A stretch of DNA of 64,000 nucleotides, taken from assembly GCA_016584305.1 (NCBI GenBank), contig JACEEZ010011076.1:336001-400000 (forward strand), in the 5' to 3' direction. The position numbers were made by a program, and so were the translations under genes. Within the stretch, counting starts at the first letter, position 1. Each line of letters begins with the position of its first letter. The DNA is from Chionoecetes opilio. Lineage: Eukaryota; Arthropoda; Malacostraca; Decapoda; Majidae. The notes below the pieces were generated by a model that was not told the DNA's origin, did no database searches, and saw only the letters and a list, made by a program, of their open reading frames with translations. Below, piece after piece: positions 50,401-61,139 of this stretch.

Positions 50401-53400
50401 GAAATGTAATTTAAAATTATGGACTGCTTACCTTGCACTGCCACTTTTTCAACTGGCAGGCCAAGCTCGTGGGCCATGAAACCAATAATTCCAAAGATTA
50501 CAAAGCCAGCAAAGAAGCTGGTAAGGCAGTTGCTAATGGACACCACAAACGCATCTCTGTAAATAAGAAAATATTGTTGAAATATTTATCTGCTTAACAT
50601 GTTAGAATATTTTTCTTGTACATTTTATTGCATCTAAAGGTCTTCTTATAAGGGAAATGGGCAAGCCATACCTATAACAGTTGTTGTTGAACTTATTGTA
50701 TGATGAGAGGGTTATGAGGCCGCCCCAACAGGGGGAGAGACTGAAGAAAATCTGGACGGCTGCATCTCCCCAAACCTGATGGAAAACAAGAATGTGTACT
50801 ATTCATAGCAATGTTCATTCAGTAATGCAGTATCTCCACAACTACATTGTTTCATATCATTCAAGAACTTCATCTGGCATTACGTGCTGTATGCCTCTCA
50901 TATTTCCCACTAGTACATACATTCCCTCACAGGTAATATTTATTATGATGAAATAAATGTTTGATAAGTTATTAGGCTACATACTATAAACTATATGAAA
51001 TTGCTGCTTTCTCTTATGTGATAACGATTCAAATATTCGCAGAGAATACATGATAATTGACATTCAGAGGTTATTTGCAGCACTTACACTGGCTTTAAAT
51101 AATTTATCCCACTGAGGGGTGAGGTAAAAATTGATGCCGTTCATGTAGCCCGGCAGAGTGCAAGCCCGCACCAGCAGCACAACCAGGATCAGGTACGGGA
51201 ATGTTGCAGTGAAGTACACAGCCTGAAAGGAACAAATGAATAGGGTGTTACAATGCTGGTCTGCTTGTTTATGTGTACAGTAAATATATGAATATAGACA
51301 CACGTATATGTGTGTGTGCGTGTGTGAAAATTTCTATACCTTGCCTGTTGACCATCTTTCATGTGCAGTGTATACCATTTCTGGTTTTTCAATGGCTCCA
51401 CACACATATACACACACCTAATTGCACGCTTCCTAAAGGGGCAAAGTACTACCGCAAGGATGGAAAAAAGCGAACATTGTCTCTTCCAAAGGAGAGAACA
51501 AGTAGCACCTTTTGAATTACAGACCAGTTTCACTAACCAGTGTAGTAGGGAAATTATGTGAGAAGATAGTGAGGGATAGAATGGTTAATTAATTAAGTAT
51601 CTGGAAAAACTAAAAATTATGTCGAACAGACAATTTGGCTTCGGAGGTGGGATTTCATGTGTTTTAAATCTGCTGTGCTGTGCTCGTGAACCACTGAGCA
51701 CTTCGTAGACTTCCTCAGTTCCAAAATCCACAAAACATGGTACAGCAGCGGCGGGACTTGAAGGAGAAGACAAGGAGGCCTAAAATGCTGTCTGAATAGT
51801 ATAGGTAATACTATGCTAGGGACTTCATGTCAGCATGAAAACCAGCTCCACCACCTCCTAAAGGCACTCCAGCTATATCTGCTCTATGGTCTACCACGTG
51901 TAGGTCTCATGGCCTCTTGTAGCTTCCTTATGTTGTTATGTTCTTATGGTGAGCACACCTTGGTTAAGGTACCCACAAAGGACTCTGCCAGATGCCCTGA
52001 TTGCTCCTCCAAGAACAATTTATGTCAGTTTACTACAATTATGATTATGTTATATCTGAATACGGTCTCTGCTATCAGTTTACTGGATGCTGGTGAATTA
52101 ATCTAACTATGATGGTTCATACATGCCGAATCTACCCACCAGGTTGAGAGGCTATGTATGAGGTTAGAGTAGATAGAAATGAAGATAATTGTGAGAAAAT
52201 GTTGGCCAGATCTCGTGTGCACTGTCAGCAACAATGTGGGGCAGGATGCGGCATCAACATGCTGTTAAACTCTCCCTTTATAATTCAGAACTATTCAAAT
52301 ATTTAGGCTACCTCTGAGAACTAATTTCTATCTTGATTGATTTTGATGTTTTCCAAAAGCCTTGCACTTTTTTTTCAAAATGCACTACAGGAGTGTTGTA
52401 GAGATAGGTGGGTGACAAATGCACTACAGGAGTGTGTTGTAGAGATAGGTGGGTGACAAATGCACTACAGGAGTGTGCTGTAGAGATAGGTGGGTGACAA
52501 ATGCACTACAGGAGTGTGTTGTAGAGATAGGTGGGTGACAAATGCACTACAGGAGTGTGTTGTAGAGATAGGTGGGTGACAAATGCACTACAGGAGTGTG
52601 GTGTGTGTTGTAGAGATAGGTGGGTGACAAATGCACTACAGGAGTGTGTGTTGTAGAGATAGGTGGGTGACAAATGCACTACAGGAGTGTGTGTTGTAGA
52701 GATAGGTGGGTGACAAAAAGACTAGTGATCAACGGCAAAAATAGCAACCAGATCAGTTAGAATGCAATGCATCAAATAAGAAAGCCTAAAAATTGAGTGG
52801 TGCTTTCTGATATGGGTGAGAGTCACCCCAACCTATACAGACACGTCTGCTATACTAACTTTTGGGTAAAAATGGTGAGTTAAAGTGACCTGTCTGTTAA
52901 GGATGGGACTGGAAATTCAACTCTTAAATACATAATTTATAACGGGTCAACTTGACGATTGTGTTAAAAACTTGCCTTGCCAAAGGTCTCCACACCCTTG
53001 ATGAGCACGAGGTAGACAATGATCCAGGCCACCAGCAGCGTCAGCACAATCTTGCCCTGAAGGCCTCCCATGTCGTGCAGGCCGTCAGTGATGTCCAGCA
53101 CGTGATTACTGAAGACAAGGATTCATGAGTTAGCTTGATGGAGGTGTTGCATTCACACAGGCATTCACTTACAACAAAATGGTATGTACATAATTTTTGT
53201 CATATAAGCTGATATGAATTGGTACTTTGTTGCTCATTGAACCACATTTGTGATATGTTGCAGTTGTTGCCTGTACAGTAAAGTCTCAACTCCCATTAGG
53301 TGCCAAAGTGTGGCAATAGTGAGCAAGGAAAACAATTACAAAGCCCTCGGAGAGTCTACTTTTTTATTTTATTCGGTGGCTTAAAACCTTCTTCTTCTTT

Positions 53401-56400
53401 TTTTTTATACCAGGCATTATCGGATACCAAAAAATAAAGGAGAGCAAATGAGAATTTTTTTTTTGGCAAGGAAATGTACTGAAAACAGTTAGAGAGAGTT
53501 TCAGAGTAGGGGAAAGGGGCAATATTCGTTTAATGCAAGAATATGGTCACCAAAATATGATGAAATGTTTCTTGGTTGACAAAAATAATCGTCAAATAGG
53601 AGAATATGGTCACCAAATGAAAATTAGGGTAGCATTTGATTAGGATTGTCAAATCTGAACACACCAAATGGGAGACCTTTCTGTGCTCTGAATGATGACC
53701 AATGGTGGATGAAGACATCATGAAGTAGGGGGAAGAGGGAGCAGGGGGTGCAAACCAAGACATTGACAAAAAAGATACACATCAAATCTTTCTTAGTTGT
53801 CTGAGCTCATTAAAGGACTGATCACAAACTTAGGGAAGTAAATACAGTAGGCCCTATCATCTTTTTTAACCCTCAACCTCTCTGGAAAGAACAACACAGA
53901 AACACCCCCTTTAGAACATTTCTGGATCCACCCCTGATGAGGGACTGTACTCAACATGAAAAAGTCAATAATGGGGGCATATAGTGGTCGAGGGAGAGAG
54001 TCGCTATAGGTAGAAGGATTGATGTGCTTTACGCATGAATGGTTGGTAGAGAAAAAAAGCCTTATTTCTAGATCAATGCTCAACCATATCAGAAAAATAT
54101 TGATGTACTTTGGGTGACTATAAAATGGAAGTCTTCAGTGACATATATAAAGGCATTCTTACTGGAAGTACTCATGGGCAGGGCTTTTGAGGAGGCTTGC
54201 GGTGGTGTTCAGTGCATCCCATTCCTCCGTGGAGGAGGTCATGTTGCGGAAGATACACGCGCCTGTCATGTTCATGATGCCACCACTTAGGGAACAGTTG
54301 CGAGAGTTGAAGTCCTTGCAGTCTGTAAAAGAGAAGGGTAAGTTAGAATCATACTTTATGTCAGAATCGTAAGTTATGTTAGAATCGTATGTTATGTTAG
54401 AGTCGTAAGTTTTTTCAAATCGTAAGTTATGTGAGATACGCAGGTTATGTTAGAATTGTATGTTAAGTTAGGACTGTAAGTCCTGTTGGAATCATAAGTT
54501 GTGGGAATCGTATGTTATGTTACAATCGTAAGTTATGCTGGAATCTTGATCAGATTATGTTGGAATCGTAAATTATGTTAGAATTGTGAGCTGTGTTAGA
54601 ATTTTAAGCCAAAGTAAAATTGTAGGTTATATTACAATATAAGTTATGTTGGAATCTTAAGTTAGGTCAGTCATAAGTTACCATAATTTGCTGCTGTTCT
54701 CTATATGACTATAATGATAATAAAAATACTATTGAAATTCTAGTGACTGAACAGAAATAAAAGGACACAGGTTGTTTTGCAAAAATCCATGATTTTTATG
54801 CAGTATAGCGAATGTATGACGTGTGCGTGAACAACAAATGTATGACGTGTGCGTGAACAACAAATGTATGACGTGTGCATGAACAACAAATGTATGACGT
54901 GTGCGTGAACAACAAATGTATGACGTGTGCGTGAACAACAAATGTATGACGTGTGCGTGAACAACAAATGTATGACGTGTGCGTGAACAACAAATGTATG
55001 ACGTGTGCGTGAACAACAAATGTATGACGTGTGCATGAACAACAAATGTATGACGTGTGCGTGAACAACAAATGTATGACGTGTGCGTGAACAACAAATG
55101 TATGACGTGTGCGTGAACAACAAATGTATGACGTGTGCATGAACAACAAATGTATGACGTGTGCGTGAACAACAAATGTATGACGTGTGCGTGAACAACA
55201 AATGTATGACGTGTGCGTGAACAACAAATGTATGACGTGTGCGTGAACAACAAATGTATGACGTGTGCGTGAACAACAAATGTATGACGTGTGCGTGAAC
55301 AACAAATGTATGACGTGTGCGTGAACAACAAATGTATGACGTGTGCGTGAACAACAAATGTATGACGTGTGCGTGAACAACAAATGTATGACGTGTGCGT
55401 GAACAACAAATGTATGACGTGTGCGTGAACAACAAATGTATGACGTGTGCGTGAACAACAAATGTATGACGTGTGCGTGAACAACAAATGTATGACGTGT
55501 GCGTGAACAACAAATGTATGACGTGTGCGTGACTAACAAATGTATGACGTGTGCGTGAATAACAAATGACGTGTATACTGTATTTTTTTCCTTTGCACTC
55601 ACACTCTGAACGCCATTCCTCCCCACACGAGGTCCAAGGCAGGGTTTTTGTGAAGGAGGAATAGATGTAGTAGATAGCCCATGACAGCACCACGTTGTAG
55701 TAACAGCCGATGTAGAAACTAATCATGAACATAGCGTAGCCGATTCCTGAAACATGAAAGTAGAATAATATGAGCAAGACGGTCACATTCATACGCGGAT
55801 ACAATGGTCTAATCTCAAGCAATTACCTCTATTTAACATTATAACATTAAAATACATTATAGTTTTGATTAATTAAGCGAATGTTTTTAATTATATCGAT
55901 TTTACTCGTACAGGCTTATATGAAAAGAAAAAATTTATGAAATACGAAGCCGAATTCTGCCTTCCGAACGTCTTCAGTAAACAATGGCTTCGTGCGTGTG
56001 TGTGTGTGGTGGTGCTAAGGAATGATCTGTTTTTGTGATTGATATACAAGGACGTTCTTCCCTTCAATGTGACTGGGTGTTACAGACTACATTACTCTTA
56101 CCAGGGAAGCTGAGGAACTTATAACCGAGCAGAGAGAGAGAGAGAGTGGGACTGGTTTGTCTTGCTGCTGACGGTGTTTCGTATTGTGTTTATACTAAAC
56201 TTTTGTAAACTTTGGAAATCGACCACAAGAAGTTTTTTGGCCATTATCTACGTCATAACTGAAATAAACCTGTGTGGAAGGCAACAGTGGAAATCCCCGG
56301 ACGCACCAAAGTAAGTACAAGGCCCATGTTGATTTGATGTTGATCTGTAACCTAGGCAGAGTAACAAGGGGTATTATTTCACTTACGGGCATTATTGTCA

Positions 56401-59250
56401 TATGATATATTTGTGTGTGGTATGACTTAATCTCATCAATAAAAACAACTTTTCCTAATACCATATCCATCGGAAATTAATACTAACCCGAGATATTACT
56501 CCTATTAGTGGCGGTTGGTTGGTACAATAGCTATTTAAATATATGTATAAGCAATAGCTAGTTATGTGTTGGGTTCTACTGCAGTTTAATGCATTACAAG
56601 GCACGTAGTTATAACCGTCCTCAACTTGTAGATAAGACAATTTGCAGCATTTCTAACCCCTACACAACAGCCGTCGAAAATGAAAAATAACACAAGGGGG
56701 GTCTGGGGGGGCGAAACCGTGGCCCCCGAAAGATCCTTGGAGGGCACGGCGAAACCCCCCCAACGAGATTAGGTTACGTAATCAATGCCCAGGCTAGGCT
56801 AGTTAACTAGCGGAGGGTCTGGGGGGTGCAGCCCCCCCCCCCCCCCAAGTTATGTTAGGAGAGTATTGGGCAGTAGGGACTATTGGGTTATAATGGACGA
56901 GAGTTTCGCGGTCGTTTTCAGAGACACCGACTATTTTTTCTTGGCCTACAATAGATGCTTGTTCTAATGGAGAAGTTTTATTTTGCGCAAACCCATTAAA
57001 AAAAAAAATATATATATACTTTGTGGTTAAGGTTAGGTTAGGTTTCATTAAAACCTTTCAGGTTAGGTTAGGTTTCATTAAAACCTTTCAGGTTAGGTTA
57101 GGTTTCATTAAAATCTATAAGGTTAGGTTAAGTTTAATTTTTTTTCATTTTTTTTTTTTTTTTTTTTTTTTTTTGCGCAATATAAAACTATCTCCATTAC
57201 AACAAACACCTATTGTAGGCCAAGAAAAAATAGTCGGTGTCTCTGAAAACGACCGCGAAACTCGTCCATTATTACCGAGTATTGTACTAAACTGCAGTTT
57301 TAACATGTGTTGTTTATCTATATTATGTTAATTTATTCATCTGCTAAATATCACTGTAATAAGTCTACGATCTGGCAGAGAGAGAGAGAGAGAGAGGGAG
57401 AGAAGAAAATCCGAAAGTGAGTGCTGTTGGGTCAAATATAATTCATAGTACAGTACTGTATTACATTCCTGCCTTTGAGCTTGGTAAATCCAGCTCAACC
57501 CAAACATTCTCCATCGCCCTTCTGGTGGAAATACTTACCCTGAAAGAGTGGACAAATCTTCCATACGGTGATTGGCCCCTCGCGACCGAACTGTCCCAGA
57601 CACAGCTCGAAGAACATGAGCGGCAACCCACACACGATGAGCATGATGATGTAGGGGATGAGGAAGGCACCTGAAACGACACACCGTAAACAGTGAAGGC
57701 TGCAGGATTGGGTGAAGCAGAGTGAGCGTACCTAAATTTATCAAGGGATTAGTGAGGAATAGAATAGTTACTTAGGGAAAGGAAGGGAGAGTGGAGTGAT
57801 GGAAGAAGGGAGGAAGTTAGGTTAGAAGGTTAGTGGAGTTAATACTGGAGTCATGGAAGGGAGGAAGACAATTATTATATGATGAAGGAAGGGATTATGT
57901 AAGATTATTGATGGCTGCATGAACAGTATGGAAAATGACTGGAAATTTAGGAAAGGGAGGGAGGAAAGCTATTTGCGGATGAGTAAAGAGGGAAGGAAAA
58001 TAACCGGAGGAACGAGAATGGAAAATTACTGGAGGATGAAGTATTAGACGGAAGAAAAATTTGTGGAAAATGAAGCTGATGACAGTGATGAGATAAAGGA
58101 TGAAGGAGGGAGAAATGTAGTTATTCTGCTATACATAATTTGGGTTAAATTGTTTAGAGTAACATTTCACATTCACTTGCACACTTGAGATTTGATAGTC
58201 ACACATTTATCTTGGAAAAAACCCTACACTTAAAGTAACGGTGCAGCAATAATAGATCACTAAGTATGCAACGTATAGTGCCAGTGATCTAGAATTTCTA
58301 GATTCTCTATAAGTTTGTAGTAGGCCTAAGTGAGGGCGCCAACCTGGCCACACCAGCCTCTCGCGTACACTATCGATAGCGATGGTGCGTACGTTCTTAT
58401 ATAATATGCCAAAGAGGGTGAACAAGTAGATAACTTATGAAAGATTTGTATTTATTTATAAAGTATTTACTTTATAAAGTATTTGTTCGGAATGTTCAAA
58501 GAGGAACCTCATGAAACGATAGTGTCTAAATCTTTGGATGAGAGGAGAGAGCTATGGTTGCGCCGATGGGGGCGACGGCCCCCGCTCCCTCCCCTTCAAC
58601 ACACACACACACACACACATACACACACATATATTGATCGCCGGAAAGACGGGTTGTGTCCCGCCGCAGCAGCTCACCGACCACCGTCAGCCATGAGAGA
58701 ACCTGATAATTTTGAGGGACTTTGCCAAGCCCCCTGCTGTCCACTTGGTCGATAATTTTACATTATCATCCCTTTGGTTTTACATTGAATGAAGCAAGGT
58801 TGTTGCACAGAGAGTAATAAGGAAGGGGATGATTTGGAGGTGCTTCATAATAATCGACCAACGAAAATGCAACATGTGCAAATTCGATTCCGTGGTGATA
58901 ATTATATACATAACAGTGGCCTTGACGTGGATATTGATTCCTGTCATTGCAGCATAGTCATTTAAATCAGAACATTACTGTGTAAATGAAGAGAAAGAAG
59001 ACAGTATAGCTGGTCATCTAAGAAGTTATCTACTTATACTACTACAGGTTATCTACTTGTGGTTATCCAAGAAGCATCCCAGTCCCCCCCGATACTCACC
59101 TCCCCCGTTCCTGTAGCAGAGGTACGGGAAGCGCCATATGTTGCCCAGGCCCACGGCATAACTCACGGAGGAGAGGATGAACTCTATCTGGCGACCCCAC
59201 TTCTGGCGGCCCCCATTGTCTCCTGCCCTCACCTCCACGGCCTCGCACTC
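44406..59250 (-). CDS. SLC6-family Na+/Cl- dependent transporter, GLYT-like (14 coding exons found, 613 aa, N-terminus missing)
   Basis: Plasma-membrane symporter of the neurotransmitter/amino-acid SLC6 family. Fourteen exons join in frame to 1842 nt ending in TAA, with twelve LeuT-fold membrane segments. TM1 has [15 protein letters not shown]. The residue that is Asp in monoamine transporters is Gly34, so the substrate is probably an amino acid. The large second extracellular loop has two paired Cys (TSCGEEW, EYC) and four N-glycosylation sequons (Asn151, 160, 169, 181 counted from the first residue found). TM6 reads [16 protein letters not shown], most like glycine transporters. TM7 keeps the chloride-site residues Asn329 and Ser333. 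TM8 reads LGLGTQF: Gly397 replaces the Asp that normally helps bind the second sodium. The intron after exon 5 uses a GC donor. No start codon was found; the first exon begins at an acceptor. Substrate is not established; proline- or betaine-type transport is possible. Confidence 0.93.
44796..45141. mobile_element. 346-bp MITE with CAGGTTGAAGTTCCC ends in the last SLC6 intron
   Basis: The ends CAGGTTGAAGTTCCCAAACT and GAGTTTGGGAACTTCAACCTG are perfect inverted repeats flanked by TA (44794-44795 and 45142-45143). The interior repeats ACCCAAAACTCGGC-like blocks. There is no coding capacity; it is pogo-like by its ends. Confidence 0.9.
45422..45533 (-). CDS. SLC6 transporter exon 13 (cytosolic tail)
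   Basis: Encodes [15 protein letters not shown] and continues to KPLLKVTSF. The PxxWxP pattern is common in SLC6 C-terminal tails. The acceptor is cttgtag and the donor G|gtaagt. Confidence 0.88.
45598..45618. mobile_element. Possible solo mariner end
   Basis: ACAGGGTGTCTCAGAAGTCA resembles mariner-type termini. No partner end was found. Confidence 0.35.
45886..46315. repeat. 41-bp minisatellite in SLC6 intron 12
   Basis: About ten copies of CACACACATTGTCACTGCTT followed by TCACCGTTCATGCGCCTCCAC. Differences are mostly one site (GCGCCT, GCACCT or GCGTCT). The unit is not a multiple of three and carries no stop in three + frames, which explains the long false open frames. Confidence 0.96.
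46480..46647 (-). CDS. SLC6 transporter exon 12 (TM11-TM12)
   Basis: Encodes [20 protein letters not shown] and the TM12 stretch [20 protein letters not shown]. The acceptor is tccctcag and the donor GAG|gtgaga. It is 56 codons in phase 0. Confidence 0.93.
46927..47058 (-). CDS. SLC6 transporter exon 11
   Basis: Encodes [20 protein letters not shown] and the start of TM11 ([10 protein letters not shown]). The acceptor is attactag and the donor GTG|gtaagt. It is 44 codons in phase 0. Confidence 0.93.
47660..47795 (-). CDS. SLC6 transporter exon 10 (TM9-TM10)
   Basis: Encodes [20 protein letters not shown] and [20 protein letters not shown]. The acceptor is tactccag and the donor GAG|gtatac. 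Confidence 0.93.
48524..48707 (-). CDS. SLC6 transporter exon 9 (TM8, altered sodium site)
   Basis: Encodes [20 protein letters not shown] and TM8 with [12 protein letters not shown]. The usual family motif is LGLD or LGID; here the codon is GGC (Gly397), one transition from GAC. The acceptor is gttctag and the donor AA|gtgagt. Confidence 0.94.
49059..49363. mobile_element. 305-bp MITE with GGGGCCGTTCAAAAATTA ends in SLC6 intron 8
   Basis: The ends GGGGCCGTTCAAAAATTATG and ACGTAATTTTTGAATGGCGCC are inverted repeats. TTA directly flanks both sides (49056-49058, 49364-49366). A TTA target duplication is typical of PIF/Harbinger-type elements. There is no coding capacity. Confidence 0.8.
50432..50556 (-). 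CDS. SLC6 transporter exon 8 (TM7)
   Basis: Encodes [20 protein letters not shown] and the rest of TM7. Asn329 and Ser333 align with chloride-coordinating residues of the serotonin transporter. The acceptor is atttacag and the donor G|gtaagc. Confidence 0.94.
50672..50775 (-). CDS. SLC6 transporter exon 7 (TM6)
   Basis: Encodes [19 protein letters not shown] and [15 protein letters not shown], the unwound substrate-site helix. The [12 protein letters not shown] run is typical of glycine transporters. The acceptor is tccatcag and the donor AG|gtatgg. Confidence 0.94.
51088..51222 (-). CDS. SLC6 transporter exon 6 (TM5)
   Basis: Encodes [20 protein letters not shown] and then [20 protein letters not shown]. 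The acceptor is cctttcag and the donor AGT|gtaagt. It is 45 codons in phase 0. Confidence 0.94.
51411..51790 (+). pseudogene. Dead LINE reverse-transcriptase fragment in SLC6 intron 5
   Basis: Frames on the + strand read [20 protein letters not shown] (from about 51515) and then [18 protein letters not shown], the conserved fingers/palm region of LINE reverse transcriptases. In-frame stops (TTAATTAA) and shifts make it non-functional. It is antisense to the transporter. Confidence 0.82.
52378..52720. repeat. 41-bp minisatellite in SLC6 intron 5
   Basis: About eight copies of AATGCACTACAGGAGTGTGT followed by TGTAGAGATAGGTGGGTGACA. A GT run inside the unit varies in length between copies. Confidence 0.95.
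52976..53108 (-). CDS. SLC6 transporter exon 5 (TM4), followed by a GC donor
   Basis: Encodes [20 protein letters not shown] and the TM4 segment, ending KGVETFGK. The acceptor is gtcttcag. The exon ends AAG|gcaagt: a GC in place of GT, with every other donor position at consensus. The next exon resumes exactly with [10 protein letters not shown], so the family alignment fixes this junction. Confidence 0.92.
53108..54162 (-). other. SLC6 intron 4, nothing recognised
   Basis: Some GGAGAATATGGTCACCAAA duplication near 53540-53620. Otherwise unassigned. Confidence 0.45.
54163..54322 (-). CDS. SLC6 transporter exon 4 (glycosylated loop)
   Basis: Encodes most of extracellular loop 2, with four N-x-S/T sequons (NCS, NMT, NMT, NTT) and the second conserved Cys. 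The acceptor is ttttacag and the donor CA|gtaaga. Confidence 0.9.
54335..54680. repeat. Degenerate 18-bp repeat in SLC6 intron 3
   Basis: About 18 diverged copies of TAAGTTATGTTAGAATCG. The decay suggests an older array than the 26-bp minisatellite next to it. Confidence 0.85.
54808..55570. repeat. 26-bp minisatellite in SLC6 intron 3
   Basis: About 29 near-identical copies of AATGTATGACGTGTGCGTGA plus ACAACA. The copies differ mainly at GCGTG versus GCATG. It lies 33 bases past the exon 3 donor in the transcribed direction. All three minus-strand frames are open through it. Confidence 0.97.
55603..55746 (-). CDS. SLC6 transporter exon 3 (TM3)
   Basis: Encodes [20 protein letters not shown], the rest of TM3 and [10 protein letters not shown] at the start of extracellular loop 2. 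The acceptor is tgtttcag and the donor T|gtgagt. The reading frame stays open past the donor into a minisatellite. Confidence 0.93.
56887..57277. mobile_element. 390-bp foldback element, same family as the one at 1.5 kb
   Basis: The left arm (TAATGGACGAGAGTTTCGCG ... GGCCTACAATAG ... TTTTGCGCAA) is repeated in reverse from about 57175 to 57277. The centre is three copies of a TTAGGTTAGGTTTCATTAAA type unit plus a poly-T run. It lies in the SLC6 intron between exons 2 and 3. Confidence 0.83.
57539..57670 (-). CDS. SLC6 transporter exon 2 (TM2)
   Basis: Encodes [20 protein letters not shown] (TM2) and [20 protein letters not shown]. The acceptor is gtttcag and the donor G|gtaagt. It is in phase with its neighbours. 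Confidence 0.93.
57780..59040 (-). other. SLC6 intron 1, nothing gene-like
   Basis: A purine-rich GGAAGGGAGG-type stretch covers 57775-58100, and a (CA)n run is at 58600-58630. No exon was recognised. Confidence 0.5.
59100..59250 (-). CDS. SLC6 transporter, first coding exon found (TM1)
   Basis: Follows the acceptor ccctacag and ends GGGGGAG|gtgagt. It encodes the short cytosolic tail ending [10 protein letters not shown], then TM1 with [17 protein letters not shown]. There is no ATG in frame before the acceptor and a TGA lies upstream, so an earlier exon must carry the start. It was not recognised in the remaining 4.7 kb. Confidence 0.93.
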
Positions 59251-59289
59251 CTGTAGGGGATGCAGCACAATGGCATCACTAGAGTCTCA

Positions 59290-59710
59290 ACTGTTATTAA
59301 TCTATCTATCTATATCTCAACGTGATTATTATAAAAGCTAAAGTGTAGGTACGAGTATGAAGTTTTCCTGGGTTAATGTTCTTTTAGTTCACTCGTCTCA
59401 ACTATTATTACATCACCTATCTATATCTCAACGTGATAGAATAGTTAAAGTTTACGAGTATGAAATTTTCCAGGGATATTGTCCTTTTAGTTCACTCGTC
59501 TCAACTGTTATTACATCTCCTATCTATGCCTCAACATAATATGCAAGTTAAAGTTTACGAGTATGACGTTTTTTTAGGGATAATGTCGTTTTAATTCACT
59601 CATCTCAACTGTTATTACATCTCCTATCTATGTCTCAACGTGATAGAATAGTTAAAGTTTGCGAGTATAAAGTTTTCCAGGGATAAGGTCCTTTTAGTTT
59701 TCATGCGCAG
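59290..59710. repeat. Tandem ~120-bp repeat
   Basis: Three to four copies containing CTCAACTGTTATTACATCTC, CTATCTATGTCTCAACGTGA and TAAAGTTTACGAGTATGA. The block lies upstream of the first SLC6 exon found. Confidence 0.85.
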
Positions 59711-61130
59711 GGTGAGACGAAACCCTAGCTAGGTGCCACATAACTATGGAAGAACACACCAGTCGTTTTAACCTTTGCTTTGCCATACACACCTTTATAC
59801 AACTAATACTAATATAACTTAAGTCATTGGGGTTTCCTGTCTTTCGAATAAGTGAGGGGATACCAGTTTCAGTCGTCGGTATAGGTAGTTATAATGTATT
59901 GTAACTGGACCTAAATCATCTTTGCCTCTTTCATATTACATTCACGCATTTAACACATTCATTTTTAACCTTTAACACATTCATTTTTAACATTTAACAC
60001 ATTCATTTTTTACATTTACACCGGATCTATCTTCTCCATCCATTATAATAATCTGCAGCGAACACCAGTTATGAAGCATTTTAGGTTTATTCCCCCGGTA
60101 ATTATACAAAGCAATGTCACAAATTTATATGGTCGTATACGTCACCTCGTTATCTTTCTCATTAGAGGTGAACACATGTACAGGGTCATTTTAGTGCCTC
60201 TTCTACACCCTATGTTAATGATATGTTAATGATAAAGAGAAAAGCAAAGTGTGGTGCGTGTTGTGAATAGGACAATGCCTCTTCTACCTTCAAAATGTGT
60301 TCTGTCACTAGAAATTGAGTCACAAGATTGTTTTTAAAGATTCACTTATTGCACAAGACTAGATGTGAATATATTTGTTTGTTCGTGTATTTATGGCTCA
60401 TTTACTAGTTGTTTATAACGTTCCTGAGCCTAATTCTCGTTTTCTTTTTTCTGATTTGATTTCAGTCCAATAATGTGGAGGTAGTTGAACCCTCGCCAAA
60501 ACACGTGTCACTTCATTATTCTGTTGTTCGCTGGTCACTTTTCAATGCCTGAGCTGCGTTTCTCGGGTGTTAATACGGTGCTATGTTTCCGCCATCATCA
60601 TCTTCCTTGCAGGTGTTAAACTCATCTTGTACTGTACCTCCCAGGCTAAATACACGCGTACTTGCAACAGCTTTGTGTCTTTTTTTCTTCTTCTTACTAT
60701 TCAAACGACTGGCCTAGGGAAAAACAATAACAAAAAGATACTTCACAGTCTACAGCCAAATCACCGTGTACTTTTATCACATTCAATTAGTGTTTTACGT
60801 TGCATATGTTACTTGTATTACATATTACTATGGTATAACTAATAAGGGCCCTTTCTTTCTTGGCCTTGGACACATCGTTCATCCACAAAGCAGCGTGTAG
60901 CGGACTGGTATAAGTCTTCTTTCTGTTTAACGTCAGATTTTCCCTTAATATCTTATGAGTGTAAGATAATTCGTGTTGCATCCATAGTTTGGTCATCTCA
61001 CGATACTGTACATTAGTTGTGTGGTATGTGACAGGCGTGTATTTGTCAACTGTCAGTGATGGTGAACAGAAAATTGCCCACATGTATATCTAATATACTA
61101 TAGGAGTAGCCGAGTGTCTGTGTGTGTGTG
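59711..61130. other. Upstream flank of the SLC6 gene, start exon not found
   Basis: The missing SLC6 start exon may lie here or beyond the window. No minus-strand ATG exon with a phase-0 donor could be picked with confidence. AACACATTCATTTTTAACA is repeated at 59945-60015. Confidence 0.4.
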
Positions 61131-61139
61131 TGTGTCTGT

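Noticed and set aside
54808..55570. CRISPR array
   Set aside because: Repeats are contiguous with no unique spacers, in a spliced eukaryotic gene.
54729..55822. Long minus-strand open frames rich in HTSYICC/RTRHTF repeats as a protein gene
   Set aside because: They are three frames of one 26-bp DNA minisatellite; only the first ~48 codons of one frame are a real SLC6 exon, which has a good donor.
59053..59268. Start codon of SLC6 at 59268
   Set aside because: The codon is GTG, it lies in the acceptor tract before ccctacag, and a TGA is upstream in frame.
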